Below, in pieces: positions 37,253 to 47,484 of a stretch of DNA of 64,000 bases (the stretch's first letter is position 1; the number at the start of each line of letters is the position of its first letter). Origin of the DNA: Candidatus Cryptobacteroides onthequi (lineage in GTDB: Bacteria; Bacteroidota; Bacteroidia; Bacteroidales; UBA932); the NCBI GenBank assembly GCA_018066125.1, contig JAGHSA010000004.1, forward strand, positions 102,927 through 166,926, read 5' to 3'. The notes beneath the pieces are model-generated. The model saw only the letters and a list, made by a program, of their open reading frames with translations. It made no database searches and was not told where the DNA came from. Both the position numbers and the translations under genes were made by a program.

Positions 37253-37292
37253 TTCACAGGTCAGTTAAAAGCATGGCTCCACCATGAGGGAG

Positions 37293-38495
37293 CTATTCAT
37301 TCAGGATCAGTGTCTCGCCGACCACGTCGGCGATTTCACGACGTGTCGCAGCCATCGATCCGACATCATCCGGATGCACACGGTGTGCCAGAATGATCAC
37401 GGCTATCTGCCTGTCCAGGTCGATGACCATCGAAGTACCGGTATAGCCTGTGTGGCAGATACATCTGTCCCTGCTCAGGATGGATCCGCGGATGTGGGCA
37501 TGAGAGCTGCTCGAATCCCATCCGAGAGCACGGCCCACCTCAGGAGCATTCTGCTCCGGAACGGTGGTCATCAACTCCACTGTCTCCGGTGCCAATATGC
37601 GGTGACTGCCGTCAGGCATGGCACCGCCGTGCATGATGGCAACAGCTATTTTTGCGAGGTCTTCAGCGGTTGAGAAAACCCCGGCATTTCCTGAATTTCC
37701 TGCATTCAAGAGTCTTGCAAGAGGGTCATGCACCTCTCCCAATAGAGGAAGTCCATCCTCCTGCACTTCAGTCGGGACTATTTTAGCGAGGTCTTTTTCT
37801 GATTTTAGCGAGGTCTTCGGCCAATAGCGGGTGTCCTTGAGTCCGAGAACATCGAAGACGTTTTTCTGGGCGTAATCGCAAAGGCGGCAGCCTGTCACAG
37901 CCTGCAGAATATTCTGAACCGTGACGAAGTTGAGGCAGCTGTACATGAAGTCGGTGCCGGGGCGGAAATTGCGGCCGGACTCGGTCGCGATATGGTGCAT
38001 GAGCGAGTCAGGGCAGTCTTCACCGAAACGCTCGACGCAGGCCGGGACATCAGGATACGGATCGAGACCGCTGCTATGGGTCAGGACATCACGCACCGTG
38101 ATATCGACTGCCTCACCGGTGAGAGAATCTCTCCATGGAGCGAATTCCGGGATATACTTAGAAACCAGATCATCCAGCGACACCTTTCCCTGCTCGATGA
38201 GCTGCATGAACGAGAGTGTGGTGCCTACACATTTGCTGAGCGAAGCGAGGTCAAAGACCCTGTCAGCAGTCATTGCAACGGTATCCGGCACTACGGAACT
38301 GTTGCCGTATGCGCGGAGAAAGACCGTCTTCTCGCCCTGGACCACCGCAACCACGGCACCCGGACAATTGCCTTCCGCAATGGCCTTGGCCACCACGTCA
38401 TCTATCCTGTCAAGACCGGAATAATCCTGACCTGAGCAGGATGCCAGTCCGAATAGCATCGCGGCCGCAGCCGCATAAGAAATGATATGTCTCAT
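37293..38495 (-). CDS. Serine hydrolase lipoprotein (beta-lactamase/PBP fold, S12-like)
   Basis: 400 residues. Lipobox GLASC (Cys20). The active-site SxxK is S85-L-S-K88 in FDLASLSKCVG. The second motif reads YSCLN where YxN enzymes have YSN, and the third is HTG in CHTGYTGT. The fold is that of class C beta-lactamases, DD-peptidases and esterases; resistance is not implied. A TATATTTG element (38501-38508, reverse strand) ends 6 nt before the ATG, so the mRNA may be nearly leaderless. Confidence 0.88.
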   Translation of the reverse strand: MRHIISYAAAAAMLFGLASCSGQDYSGLDRIDDVVAKAIAEGNCPGAVVAVVQGEKTVFLRAYGNSSVVPDTVAMTADRVFDLASLSKCVGTTLSFMQLIEQGKVSLDDLVSKYIPEFAPWRDSLTGEAVDITVRDVLTHSSGLDPYPDVPACVERFGEDCPDSLMHHIATESGRNFRPGTDFMYSCLNFVTVQNILQAVTGCRLCDYAQKNVFDVLGLKDTRYWPKTSLKSEKDLAKIVPTEVQEDGLPLLGEVHDPLARLLNAGNSGNAGVFSTAEDLAKIAVAIMHGGAMPDGSHRILAPETVELMTTVPEQNAPEVGRALGWDSSSSHAHIRGSILSRDRCICHTGYTGTSMVIDLDRQIAVIILAHRVHPDDVGSMAATRREIADVVGETLILNE

Positions 38496-38559
38496 AACTG
38501 CAAATATAAGTAATGTTTCTCATTGAGCGCCACCAGTAGGATTCTTCTCTGTTTTTAGT

Positions 38560-38567
38560 TAGATTTG
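38560..38567 (+). promoter_or_regulatory. -7 element of the UXS gene
   Basis: TAGATTTG lies 44 nt before the ATG of the UDP-glucuronate decarboxylase gene and fits the -7 consensus. No good -33 is seen. Confidence 0.45.
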
Positions 38568-38611
38568 TAGGTTAGTGTGAATTGTCAGAAACAAACAAAA
38601 AGACATCATAA

Positions 38612-39568
38612 ATGAGCAAGCGTATTTTAGTCACTGGAGGAGCGGGCTTTATAGGTTCCAACCTCTGCAGGAGACTCCTCGCCGAAGGCAATGAAGTCAT
38701 CTGCCTCGACAACCTTTTCAGCACATCACTGTCCAAGATCGAGCCGCTTATGTCCGATCCATCCTTCACCTTCATCCAGAGAAGTGTGGAAGACCAGAGC
38801 TGGTGGTACGAGGTCGGAGGACGGATCGATCAGATATACAATCTCGCATGCCCGGCATCACCGGTCCACTATCAGGCCGACATGGTACAGACCATCATGA
38901 CCTCTGTGCTCGGCGCCATCAATGTCCTCAACTTCGCACGTGTGACAGGAGCGAAGGTGCTTCAGGCTTCCACATCAGAAGTCTATGGAGATCCTTCAGT
39001 CCATCCGCAGAAAGAGTCCTACTGGGGAAATGTGAACCCGCTCGGAGAGAGGTCATGCTATGACGAGGGCAAGCGATGCTCGGAATCTCTCTTCGTTAAC
39101 TACCACAAGCAGTACGGAGTCAAGGTCAAGCTTGTCAGGATCTTCAACACCTATGGCCCCAATATGGAAATCAATGACGGCCGCGTCATCTCCAACTTCA
39201 TAGTCCAGGCACTCAAGGGCGAGGACATCACAGTCTATGGCAATGGCGGACAGACAAGGTCTTTCCAGTACATCGACGACCTGCTCGAAGGTTTCATCCG
39301 CATGATGAACGACACTGACGACGATTTCATCGGACCTGTCAACATCGGCAATCCTGACGAAAGGACCATCATGGAGCTCGCTGACAAGATCATCGCGATG
39401 ACCGGCTCAAAGTCGAAGATCATCAACAAGCCTATCCCTAAGGACGATCCGACAAGGAGATGCCCCGACATCACCCTGGCAAGGAAGATGCTCGGAGGAT
39501 GGGAGCCGCGCGTATGTCTGGACAAGGGGCTGGAAAACACCATAGCCTATTTCAGAAGCATACTCTGA
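38612..39568 (+). CDS. UDP-glucuronate decarboxylase (UDP-xylose synthase)
   Basis: 318 residues, extended SDR. NAD loop [20 protein letters not shown], the family hallmark [33 protein letters not shown], and the catalytic Tyr/Lys in RSCYDEGKR. These are UXS features that separate it from dTDP-glucose dehydratases and GalE. It converts UDP-glucuronate to UDP-xylose. It probably serves the neighbouring glycan locus, although it lies on the opposite strand and opens the block of glycan-processing genes to its right. Confidence 0.92.
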   Translation: MSKRILVTGGAGFIGSNLCRRLLAEGNEVICLDNLFSTSLSKIEPLMSDPSFTFIQRSVEDQSWWYEVGGRIDQIYNLACPASPVHYQADMVQTIMTSVLGAINVLNFARVTGAKVLQASTSEVYGDPSVHPQKESYWGNVNPLGERSCYDEGKRCSESLFVNYHKQYGVKVKLVRIFNTYGPNMEINDGRVISNFIVQALKGEDITVYGNGGQTRSFQYIDDLLEGFIRMMNDTDDDFIGPVNIGNPDERTIMELADKIIAMTGSKSKIINKPIPKDDPTRRCPDITLARKMLGGWEPRVCLDKGLENTIAYFRSIL

Positions 39569-39618
39569 CCGCGTCCGGCAGAAGACACAGAAACAATAAC
39601 CAATAAGAAAGACGATAC

Positions 39619-41355
39619 ATGAAAAGACTGTTCGCATCACTTAGTATCTTCATCACTCTCGCGTCTTTCGCGCAGCAGCGCGAAACCATCTGGCCGAAGG
39701 GCAAGATGCCAGACGCACAGGAAGGCCAGATAGCTGCCATGACCGACGAAGCCGGCAAGGATGGTTTCAAACCGGAAAAGCATCGCGTCGCCTACCTCGA
39801 ATGGTATGATGCCCCTGCACCTGAAGTCAGGACCGACATCTGCATGATTCTCATCTCCGGAGGCGGATACAACAACTGCTGCGATGTAGGTCTCGTGGAA
39901 AAATGGCATCAGGAGTTCACAAAGATGGGAATCCAGTGTGTGAACTTCGTCTACAGGACACCACGTCCTGAAGGTCTCCCTATCTATCAGACGGCATGGG
40001 AGGATGGACAGCGCGCTGTGAGAATGGTCCGCAGCGAGGCTGCCAAGAGAGGATTCGACCCAGAAAAGATCGGAACCATCTCCATGTCGGCAGGCTCACA
40101 CCTCGCGCTCCTTCTCGCCACCAGCTCGCAGACACCGGCATATCAGCCTGTGGACAAGATTGACGAGGTGCCATGCCACATCAACTGGGCTATCGTCAAC
40201 GCTCCAGCATACGCCACCACTGACGGAGAGCTCGGAACACCGGCCACAAGAGAAGGCTACGGATCCGACGTCAGACTCAGCAGTGTCTTCAAGTTCGATG
40301 AGAAGACCTGTCCGATGAGCCTCCACCACGGAGGTCTCGACATATACACTCCAGGTGCCTCGACTATGGTTTACAGGCAGCTCAGAAGGATGAAGATCCC
40401 TGCAGAGCTCCACCTTTATCCAGGGAAGGGACACGGTGCCTTCGGTTTCGAGAGAGGCGTGGAATTCATGAGGCAGATAGGATGCTTCGGAGAACCAGCC
40501 CCGGAAGAAGCCCTCATGGACCGCTATGCGAGTGATGCTGCACGTGCGGAACTCATCAGGGAAGACATCTGGCCTGAAGGCAGGACACCTGACTTCCAGG
40601 AGAACCAGTGCAAGCCTTACATCGAGTGGCACATCCCTGCAGTGAAGACGACAGATGCCATCCAGATCATCTACTCCGGAGGCAGCTACACAGGAAATGA
40701 TCCCGACGGATTCGAAGTCGCTCCTGCAAGACGCTACCTCAACGAAAAGGGTGTGACTGTCGTCACTCTGAAATACCGCACACCACGCCCGCTCCCAGAA
40801 AGCGGCCTGAGCAAGCACACCACAGCATGGCAGGACCTCCAGCGCACGATACGCATCGTCAGGAGCGAAGCTGCCGCAAGAGGTCTCGATCCGGACAGGA
40901 TAGGCATCATGGGAAGTTCCGCAGGCGGACATCTCACCCTGATGGGAGTCACATCATCAAATCACAAGTCATACTGGCCTGTCGATGACATAGACAAGAT
41001 CTCATGCAAGGTTCAGTGGGGAATCGGCATCTATCCTGCATATGCTCTGACCGATGGTCTGGAGCGTCCAAACGCACAGGGAGGCAACGAAGACGACGCA
41101 GTCCTCGCCCCTGAGTTCTCATTTGACCTCAACACCGCACCTATGCTCTTCATCCACGGAGATGCTGACGGATGGGCAGCGATGAACTCAGTGAAGACAT
41201 GGGAGAAAATGCGCGCCATGGGTATCCAGAGCGAGCTCCACACACTGGCCGGACGCAAGCACTGCTTCCAGAGGACAGCATCTCCGGGCACCGGAAGCTA
41301 CACCCACCTCGACAGGATCTGGGAGTTCCTCACAGCCAAAGGATTCAACAAATAA
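39619..41355 (+). CDS. Secreted tandem alpha/beta hydrolase (two esterase-like domains)
   Basis: 578 residues with a signal peptide (MKRLFASLSIFITLASFAQQ). Two homologous domains, about 21-300 and 310-578, both have the BD-FAE/acetylxylan esterase look: VYRTPRPEG versus KYRTPRPLP, and VRMVRSEAAKRGFDPEKIG versus IRIVRSEAAARGLDPDRIG. The nucleophile elbow is SMSAGS (Ser157; the first Gly is Ser) in domain 1 and GSSAGG in domain 2. Acid and His follow in GLDIYTP/GKGHGAF and GDADGWA/GRKHCFQ. Both look active. It probably removes acyl esters from polysaccharide. The DUF5107 gene starts 9 nt downstream. Confidence 0.86.
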   Translation: MKRLFASLSIFITLASFAQQRETIWPKGKMPDAQEGQIAAMTDEAGKDGFKPEKHRVAYLEWYDAPAPEVRTDICMILISGGGYNNCCDVGLVEKWHQEFTKMGIQCVNFVYRTPRPEGLPIYQTAWEDGQRAVRMVRSEAAKRGFDPEKIGTISMSAGSHLALLLATSSQTPAYQPVDKIDEVPCHINWAIVNAPAYATTDGELGTPATREGYGSDVRLSSVFKFDEKTCPMSLHHGGLDIYTPGASTMVYRQLRRMKIPAELHLYPGKGHGAFGFERGVEFMRQIGCFGEPAPEEALMDRYASDAARAELIREDIWPEGRTPDFQENQCKPYIEWHIPAVKTTDAIQIIYSGGSYTGNDPDGFEVAPARRYLNEKGVTVVTLKYRTPRPLPESGLSKHTTAWQDLQRTIRIVRSEAAARGLDPDRIGIMGSSAGGHLTLMGVTSSNHKSYWPVDDIDKISCKVQWGIGIYPAYALTDGLERPNAQGGNEDDAVLAPEFSFDLNTAPMLFIHGDADGWAAMNSVKTWEKMRAMGIQSELHTLAGRKHCFQRTASPGTGSYTHLDRIWEFLTAKGFNK

Positions 41356-41364
41356 TCAACCGCT

Positions 41365-44103
41365 ATGACAATCCGCAGAATCATGCTGTGCCTCGCGGCA
41401 CTCGTATCGTTCACCTGGACATCAGGCGCACAGACAACAGCAGTTGTCAAAGACACAGTCATCAAGACATATGACTTTTCCGACCCTGACCCTGTCGCAA
41501 GGACAGGAAGGATATACCCTTATTACAAATTCCAGAAGTTCGCATTCGACGGAGTCGAGAAGACATGGAAGATGGTCGTCCTCGAAAACGAATACCTGAG
41601 AGTGAAGATCTTCCCTGAAATCGGAGGCAAGGTATGGTCCATCTTCGACAAGAAGGAGGGAAAGGAACTCTTCTATGACAACTCTGTCATAAAGTTCCGG
41701 GAAATCGCAATGAGAGGTCCTTGGACCAGCGGAGGCATAGAGTTCAATTACGGCGTCATCGGGCATGCCCCTTCCTGCGCCAATCCTGTAGACTACAGGG
41801 TGGAGAACAAGGCAGACGGCAGCGTAAGCTGCTACATCGGCGTGCAGGAGCTTCTCACACGCACACGCTGGATGGTCGAGATCAACCTTCCGAAGGATGC
41901 CGTATGGGTAAGGACCAGGACATTCTGGCACAACTACAGCGGTATCTTCCAGCCATATTACCACTGGGCAAACTCTGGAATCACAGCCGCCGACAACATG
42001 GAGTTCATCTATCCTGCAACATACTCGATCGCCCACAGCGGAAACACCACTCCATATCCGTATTTCGAGGGCCACGACATGTCCAAGTACAACGACCAGA
42101 CCTTCGGCCAGGACAAGTCACTCCACCCGGGAGGTTCCCACAAGGGTTTCTTCGGAGCATACTGGCCGGACGATGATTTCGGTATGCTCCACTATGCACT
42201 GAGAGACGAGAAACTGGGCCGCAAATACTTCAGCTGGGCACAGTCCGAGCAGGGCTCCATCTGGGTCGACCTTCTCACAGACACCAACCCACAGTACGTA
42301 GAGCTCCAGAGCGGCCGTCTTTTCAACCAGAACGACGGCAACAGCGTAAAGACTCCGTACAAGCAGTTCCTCTTCACTCCTTACGGAACGGATGAGTGGA
42401 ATGAATACTGGCTTCCTTTCGCCAGGATCGGCGGAGCCGACGACATGACTCTCCGCGCAGTCGTGAACGTCAAGGGCCAGACAGTCGGCATCTATCCGCT
42501 CCAGAAACTCTCTGGCGAGATGCTCGTCAAGGATGCTGCAGGCAAGACCATCCTCTCAAAGACTGTCGACCTCAAGCCGTCAGAGGCCGTAAACGAGACT
42601 CTCGCAGCTGCACCTGCACTCATCACTGTAGCAGGACACCGCATCTGGTCTTCTGACACTCAGGAGACAGACCGCCCTCACGAGATCAACCCTGACCTCG
42701 GATTCAGTTCTGTACAGGGACAGCTCCACCGTGCCCGCACTTTCGCCGGACAGAGAAACTACGCCGACGCAGAAGTGATGGTGGACTCAGTTCTCGCAGC
42801 AGAGCCTGCACTTATCGAAGCACTTGACATCAAGGCCATGCTCTGCTACAGAAGCATGAGATACAAAGAGGCGTACGCAACGGCTGACAAGGCGCTCGCA
42901 ATCGATGAATACGACCCTCAGGCCAACTACATAAGCGGTCTTACAGCACTCAGGATGGACAAGCTCTATGACGCCATGGACCGTCTCGAGCTTGCAGCTC
43001 TCACTTCCGAACTCAGGAGCGCAGCTCTCACCAAACTCGGAGAGATCAGGTTCCTCATGGGTGACAGAGACATAGCCGCAGACTATGCACGCAAGAGCCT
43101 CGTGGGCAACAGCTACAACATGACCGCCCTCCAGCTCCTCTACCAATGCGAGCCTGAGGACGCCACACTCGAGCGCATCGAAACCCTTGACCCTACCGGA
43201 CACTTCCCTGCAGTGGAAAAATTCCTGGCCGGCAAGATATCCGCACAGGAGCTCTACGACTCCATTTTCGAGGAGATGAAATGGCAGAACCACCTTGAGT
43301 ACGCATCATGGTACCACAGCCTCGGACTTGACACAAAGGCATGCGCCCTCATCGAGGCCTGCCCTGAAAAGAATGCACTCCTCGCAATATGGCATGCATA
43401 CCTCAAGGGTGACGCTTCTGCAATCGCGGCAGCAGAGACCCAGGCCATCGATCTCGTATTCCCGTTCAGAGAAGAGTCATATGCACCGCTCAGATGGGCA
43501 GTGGATAACGGAGGAAAGTGGCAGAGCCGCTATCTTCTCGCCATGCTCACAGACTTCCTCGGCGACAAGGAATGCGCACGCGGCCTGATGGCAGACGACA
43601 GCTCTGATTATGCTCCTTACTACGCATACAGAGCCACCCTCACCGGCGCAAAGGACGACATCGCCAAGGCACATGCACTTGCACCTGAAGAATGGAGATA
43701 TGTACGCGATCTGGCACTCAAGTGCTACGATGAAGGCGACTACGCCCAGGCAATCGCTCTCACCGGCCCATACTACAATGCCCACAAGGACAATTTCCAT
43801 GTTGGTGATGCCTATGTGAAGTCACTCATCGCCGCAGGACAGTATGCAAAGGCTGACAAGGTGATGTCCACCATGCGCATCCTTCCATTCGAAGGACAGA
43901 GCGGCAGCCACAGGATGTACCGCGAGATCAAGCTCAGCCTCGCCAGACAGTGCATCGAAAAGAAGCAGTACAAGAAGGCACTCGGCTATGTGGAAGAAGC
44001 CAGACTCTGGCCGAAGAGACTCGGAGTCGGCAAGCCATACGACGAGCTCATCGACACAAGCGAGGAGGATTCACTCACCGAGCTCATCAAGTCCAAGCTA
44101 TAA
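41365..44103 (+). CDS. Secreted DUF5107 protein with TPR repeats
   Basis: 912 residues with a signal peptide (RRIMLCLAALVSFTWTSGAQ). DUF5107 covers about residues 50-340: YLRVKIFPEIGGKVWSIFDK, GGIEFNYGVIGHAPSCANPV and YHWANSGITAADNMEFIYPA. This is a galactose-mutarotase-like beta-sandwich that may bind carbohydrate. From about 430 to 890 come TPR-like helices (FAGQRNYADAEVMVDSVLAA, RYKEAYATADKALAIDEYDP). Molecular role unknown; its place beside esterase and glycosidase genes suggests glycan handling in the periplasm. The last 6 nt overlap the convergent GH106 gene. Confidence 0.85.
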   Translation: MTIRRIMLCLAALVSFTWTSGAQTTAVVKDTVIKTYDFSDPDPVARTGRIYPYYKFQKFAFDGVEKTWKMVVLENEYLRVKIFPEIGGKVWSIFDKKEGKELFYDNSVIKFREIAMRGPWTSGGIEFNYGVIGHAPSCANPVDYRVENKADGSVSCYIGVQELLTRTRWMVEINLPKDAVWVRTRTFWHNYSGIFQPYYHWANSGITAADNMEFIYPATYSIAHSGNTTPYPYFEGHDMSKYNDQTFGQDKSLHPGGSHKGFFGAYWPDDDFGMLHYALRDEKLGRKYFSWAQSEQGSIWVDLLTDTNPQYVELQSGRLFNQNDGNSVKTPYKQFLFTPYGTDEWNEYWLPFARIGGADDMTLRAVVNVKGQTVGIYPLQKLSGEMLVKDAAGKTILSKTVDLKPSEAVNETLAAAPALITVAGHRIWSSDTQETDRPHEINPDLGFSSVQGQLHRARTFAGQRNYADAEVMVDSVLAAEPALIEALDIKAMLCYRSMRYKEAYATADKALAIDEYDPQANYISGLTALRMDKLYDAMDRLELAALTSELRSAALTKLGEIRFLMGDRDIAADYARKSLVGNSYNMTALQLLYQCEPEDATLERIETLDPTGHFPAVEKFLAGKISAQELYDSIFEEMKWQNHLEYASWYHSLGLDTKACALIEACPEKNALLAIWHAYLKGDASAIAAAETQAIDLVFPFREESYAPLRWAVDNGGKWQSRYLLAMLTDFLGDKECARGLMADDSSDYAPYYAYRATLTGAKDDIAKAHALAPEEWRYVRDLALKCYDEGDYAQAIALTGPYYNAHKDNFHVGDAYVKSLIAAGQYAKADKVMSTMRILPFEGQSGSHRMYREIKLSLARQCIEKKQYKKALGYVEEARLWPKRLGVGKPYDELIDTSEEDSLTELIKSKL

Positions 44104-47100
44104 CCGTCCCTGACGGACAGTCACCATTTTAACCGGACCGATAAGGCCTGATGGACGAATGGCATCCCCCGCCTTCGGGCCTCCTATGGTCCAGGTCTTG
44201 CGCTGAGACTCCGGCTGACCGGCATCAAACGCCAGACGGTTGTACCAGCTGTCTGTAACTTCGATCTCTATGAGATTCTTCCCGCTGCGCAGCGCAGATG
44301 TGACATCCACACGATAAGGTGTGTTCCACAGAGGCTTGAACGCCACCCCATTGACCTTGACCTCGGCAATCATTTCCACATTGCCGAGGTCAAGCATATA
44401 TGCCATGCCCTTCTGACGCTTCATCCTGAACGTCGTGGCATAGCTGGCGGTCCCCGAAAATGCAGAGGCTTCCTCGCCGTAACCGAGCTCTGTCCAGCTC
44501 TTCAGCTCAGAAAGCCGGACTTTCTCAGGTGCGCCCCATCCGCCAGGGAAGGACAGCGTCCATGGAGAAGTGATTTCTGTCGAAGCGACATACCCTGGTA
44601 GCGAAGCCGCGTCATCCACAAGCCCCGGCTGCAATCCTGAGTATGGAGTGCCGGTCACATCATGCCTGAACACCACAAAACAGCTGCCGCATCTCGGCAG
44701 GTCGAAACCGATGGATGTACGGCCACTCCCGTCTGACGACGAGGCTGCAGCAGCAATCTCACCGCTCACCGGATCCCATATCTGGGCCACTCCCTCTGAG
44801 GCGAAGCTCATCTCGCCCTTGAATCCGCAGTATTTCGGCGCAGCCACGAAGTACCAGTCCGCACCTTCCACGCTGCGATGCATCCACACAGGCCTTCCTC
44901 CGTTGGTGGTCCTTTCCGGCATGGAATCTATCCTGCAGGTGACATCCGGAACGATGCCGAGGGCGTCGAGCGCCTCATATATGCTCTTGCCCTCAATCAC
45001 ATTGCTGCTGGACCAGAGACTGTCCACAAGGGCATTGAAGCCATCGACATCATCTTCCGAGATGGATGCCGGCCCGACAGGACGTTCGGCTACGACATGC
45101 ACACCCGATTCCGCGAGAGATATGAGTTTTCTCAAAGTGGCAGAGTGCATCCTGTAGTTATCTGGGATCCATATCACCCTATACTCCAGTCCCTCCGGTG
45201 TGACGGCCTTGCCGCCGCGGGCCTCGATCCTGTTCAGGAGGACATCGGTGTTGCAGTAGTCAAACTGGTTCGAATAAGGGTAGTCGCCATACTGATCGGG
45301 CTTGTGATCGATTTCGTCCCCAAGATACCAGAGTATGTCCGCGACAGGCTTTCCCCTCTCGAGCATATAGGTGTAGCGGGAGAGCATCCCGGTGAACTCC
45401 GGCATGTACTTCCACCAGGTCTGGTTGCGGACAAACGGTGTGCCGATCACCGGCGACCCGAAAGAGGTGCCCGGTGCATAGATATCCGCCTTGGGATTGT
45501 GGGTATAGGTATGAAGTACGAAATAAGTGATGCCCTGGGCGCAATTCTGGTTTGCAGCCTCCCTCAGGATGTCGAGGTGCTCATCCCAGCTGAGTTCGAA
45601 GGAGGTGAACGCCTCCGAAGCCACCCTCGGCTTGCCATAGATGTGCGCCGCACTGGCGGTCGGATGTATCGGCTTGAAATTGAAGGACTCCACGAAGGTC
45701 GTATCTTCGCCGCGCCAGAACTCCGCCATCGGCACATCTGCATACTTGAAATACTCCATGATATCTGCCGGGAATATGTCGCCCGCCGCCGTCTCATACG
45801 AGATGGAAAGTCCCTTGCCATGGGCATGGGCGGCCATGCGGCCGAAAAAATTCTCGGTCAGAAGAGTATTGAGCGTACTTCTCCAGTCATTGAGGAAGCG
45901 GGATGTCACATCCTGGTCATCGATGACGTAGCCGAAGAGGGCCGGCAGCCATGAGCGCAGGGCGTAGCCGTTGATATCACCGAACATCGCCTCCATATCT
46001 GCGGTCCAGGTCTGGCACCGGCACTCCCAGCTGTCCATGAGCATGGAACCGGCAAGCCCCTTTACAGGGCCGTCCACCATGCGGCCGATGAAAGCATCGA
46101 AATGCCTGTCAGGCCCGTTCACGGAGAGCTTGTCGCACTCAAATCCCACAGCCTCCGCCGGAGCGGGACCATTCTTCATGCCGGTATTCACATGCCCGAT
46201 TCTCAAGATGGTCCAATCACCTTCCGGCGCATCCCAACGGAGGGTGCCAGAAGCATCCATATATCCGCTCAGATCCATGACGGAAGACGGGTTCACATAT
46301 GCGGCAGCGTCCTGGTCGGGCATCGCGCTCTCCCTCGGGATGCGGCGCAGCGTCCACCCTGCTTCAGCCTCCCAGTTGTTCTTGCGCGCAGCCGAAAGCA
46401 GACGCAGTGCACTTATCTTCATATCGTGGGCATTCCTGATGGAGATGACATAGCGGCTCGCGCATGCCTCATCGAGAGAGAATGTGATCTCTCGGTCGTC
46501 CTGCCAGCTTGCCATCGGCATCTCGGCGTCAAGGACAGTCTTCTCCCCGCCGTCATCGAGCATCGCGGTCACCTTGACATGTATTCCCGGCTCATACACG
46601 AAATTGTGGAAGAAACCGTTGATGGAAGAGAACACAATGCTGCGGGCGGTCTCCTCCTTCGGGAAAACCACCTCTATGAGATGCTCCTTCCCCGGCTCGA
46701 ATGTAAAGCCGCTGACGGTTTCCCCTCTCAGCATGGCCTCGATCTCATCGCGGTGCCCGCCAGTTCTCACTTCCGAAGGGATAAGCGGGGTGACTGAGTC
46801 CCCGAGCGGGGTGCGGAACGCAATGACAGCGACATCCCGGTAATCTTTCCAGTCCTGGAGGTCATCAGCACTCACCGGGAGCGCCACCGACACGGCGCCA
46901 CCACCCGAGACATCCGTGCGTGTGGAGGTCAGGTGCCTCATGGCATCCTTAGGCTGAATCCACGGTCCGCCCGACATGGCCCATCCGGGACAGTTCTGCA
47001 TAGTGAACCGGAGACCGAGACGGCGAGCCTCCATGGCGGTGTGTCTAACCAGATCATCCCACTTCTCACTGAGACAATATACATGATCCGTCACGCCCGG

Positions 47101-47403
47101 CCAGTCACCGCCGAAATTGCCTCCATGGAAAAGCTGGATACCCGACAATCCTGCTTCGGCGACAGCTTCGAGATCCCTGGTGATGCCATCCTTGTCCACA
47201 TTGCCATCGACATAGTGGAACCATGTCTGGGGACGGAACATCTTGGCGGGATTCCTGAATTGGAGCTCGTCATGCGAAGAAAAAGGAGCCGAGAGCACTT
47301 CCTGAGGAGGAGTCATCGGCACTATGGATGTATCTGTCTGTGCATTGGACACGGCGCATGCTGCAAAAAGCACGAGGGCCGCTGCTGTGATTCTTGTTTT
47401 CAT
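44098..47403 (-). CDS. GH106-like alpha-L-rhamnosidase, secreted
   Basis: 1101 residues with a signal peptide ([20 protein letters not shown]). The N-terminal (beta/alpha)8 region shows GH106 signatures: [39 protein letters not shown] and [20 protein letters not shown]. The C-terminus (about 930-1080) is a GH2-like sugar-binding beta-sandwich ([20 protein letters not shown]). The length is right for GH106, which removes alpha-L-rhamnose from pectic RG-II and other glycans. A TATATTTG (47411-47418, reverse strand) ends 8 nt before the ATG. It is divergent from the fucosidase gene. Confidence 0.87.
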   Translation of the reverse strand: MKTRITAAALVLFAACAVSNAQTDTSIVPMTPPQEVLSAPFSSHDELQFRNPAKMFRPQTWFHYVDGNVDKDGITRDLEAVAEAGLSGIQLFHGGNFGGDWPGVTDHVYCLSEKWDDLVRHTAMEARRLGLRFTMQNCPGWAMSGGPWIQPKDAMRHLTSTRTDVSGGGAVSVALPVSADDLQDWKDYRDVAVIAFRTPLGDSVTPLIPSEVRTGGHRDEIEAMLRGETVSGFTFEPGKEHLIEVVFPKEETARSIVFSSINGFFHNFVYEPGIHVKVTAMLDDGGEKTVLDAEMPMASWQDDREITFSLDEACASRYVISIRNAHDMKISALRLLSAARKNNWEAEAGWTLRRIPRESAMPDQDAAAYVNPSSVMDLSGYMDASGTLRWDAPEGDWTILRIGHVNTGMKNGPAPAEAVGFECDKLSVNGPDRHFDAFIGRMVDGPVKGLAGSMLMDSWECRCQTWTADMEAMFGDINGYALRSWLPALFGYVIDDQDVTSRFLNDWRSTLNTLLTENFFGRMAAHAHGKGLSISYETAAGDIFPADIMEYFKYADVPMAEFWRGEDTTFVESFNFKPIHPTASAAHIYGKPRVASEAFTSFELSWDEHLDILREAANQNCAQGITYFVLHTYTHNPKADIYAPGTSFGSPVIGTPFVRNQTWWKYMPEFTGMLSRYTYMLERGKPVADILWYLGDEIDHKPDQYGDYPYSNQFDYCNTDVLLNRIEARGGKAVTPEGLEYRVIWIPDNYRMHSATLRKLISLAESGVHVVAERPVGPASISEDDVDGFNALVDSLWSSSNVIEGKSIYEALDALGIVPDVTCRIDSMPERTTNGGRPVWMHRSVEGADWYFVAAPKYCGFKGEMSFASEGVAQIWDPVSGEIAAAASSSDGSGRTSIGFDLPRCGSCFVVFRHDVTGTPYSGLQPGLVDDAASLPGYVASTEITSPWTLSFPGGWGAPEKVRLSELKSWTELGYGEEASAFSGTASYATTFRMKRQKGMAYMLDLGNVEMIAEVKVNGVAFKPLWNTPYRVDVTSALRSGKNLIEIEVTDSWYNRLAFDAGQPESQRKTWTIGGPKAGDAIRPSGLIGPVKMVTVRQGRL

Positions 47404-47451
47404 ATATTCCCAAATATAGGCATTATTGCGACAAAATCGGAGGATTATCCG

Positions 47452-47458
47452 TATCTTG
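47452..47458 (+). promoter_or_regulatory. -7 element of the fucosidase gene
   Basis: TATCTTG, a slightly short form of the -7 element, lies 26 nt before the chosen ATG of the GH29 gene and supports that start over the far upstream in-frame one. Confidence 0.4.
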
Positions 47459-47484
47459 TCTGCAGATCAGAACACATTTCAGCC

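Noticed and set aside
37293-38495. Antibiotic-resistance beta-lactamase
   Set aside because: The motifs fit the broad S12 serine hydrolase/esterase group; the second motif is YSC and nothing indicates beta-lactam hydrolysis.
40096-40932. 278-residue reverse-strand frame inside the tandem hydrolase gene
   Set aside because: Antisense to a well-supported gene and Cys/Ser-rich without motifs.
46933-47484. 184-codon upstream extension of the fucosidase frame
   Set aside because: It crosses the divergent GH106 gene and its signal peptide; the lipobox and a -7 box support the ATG at 47485.
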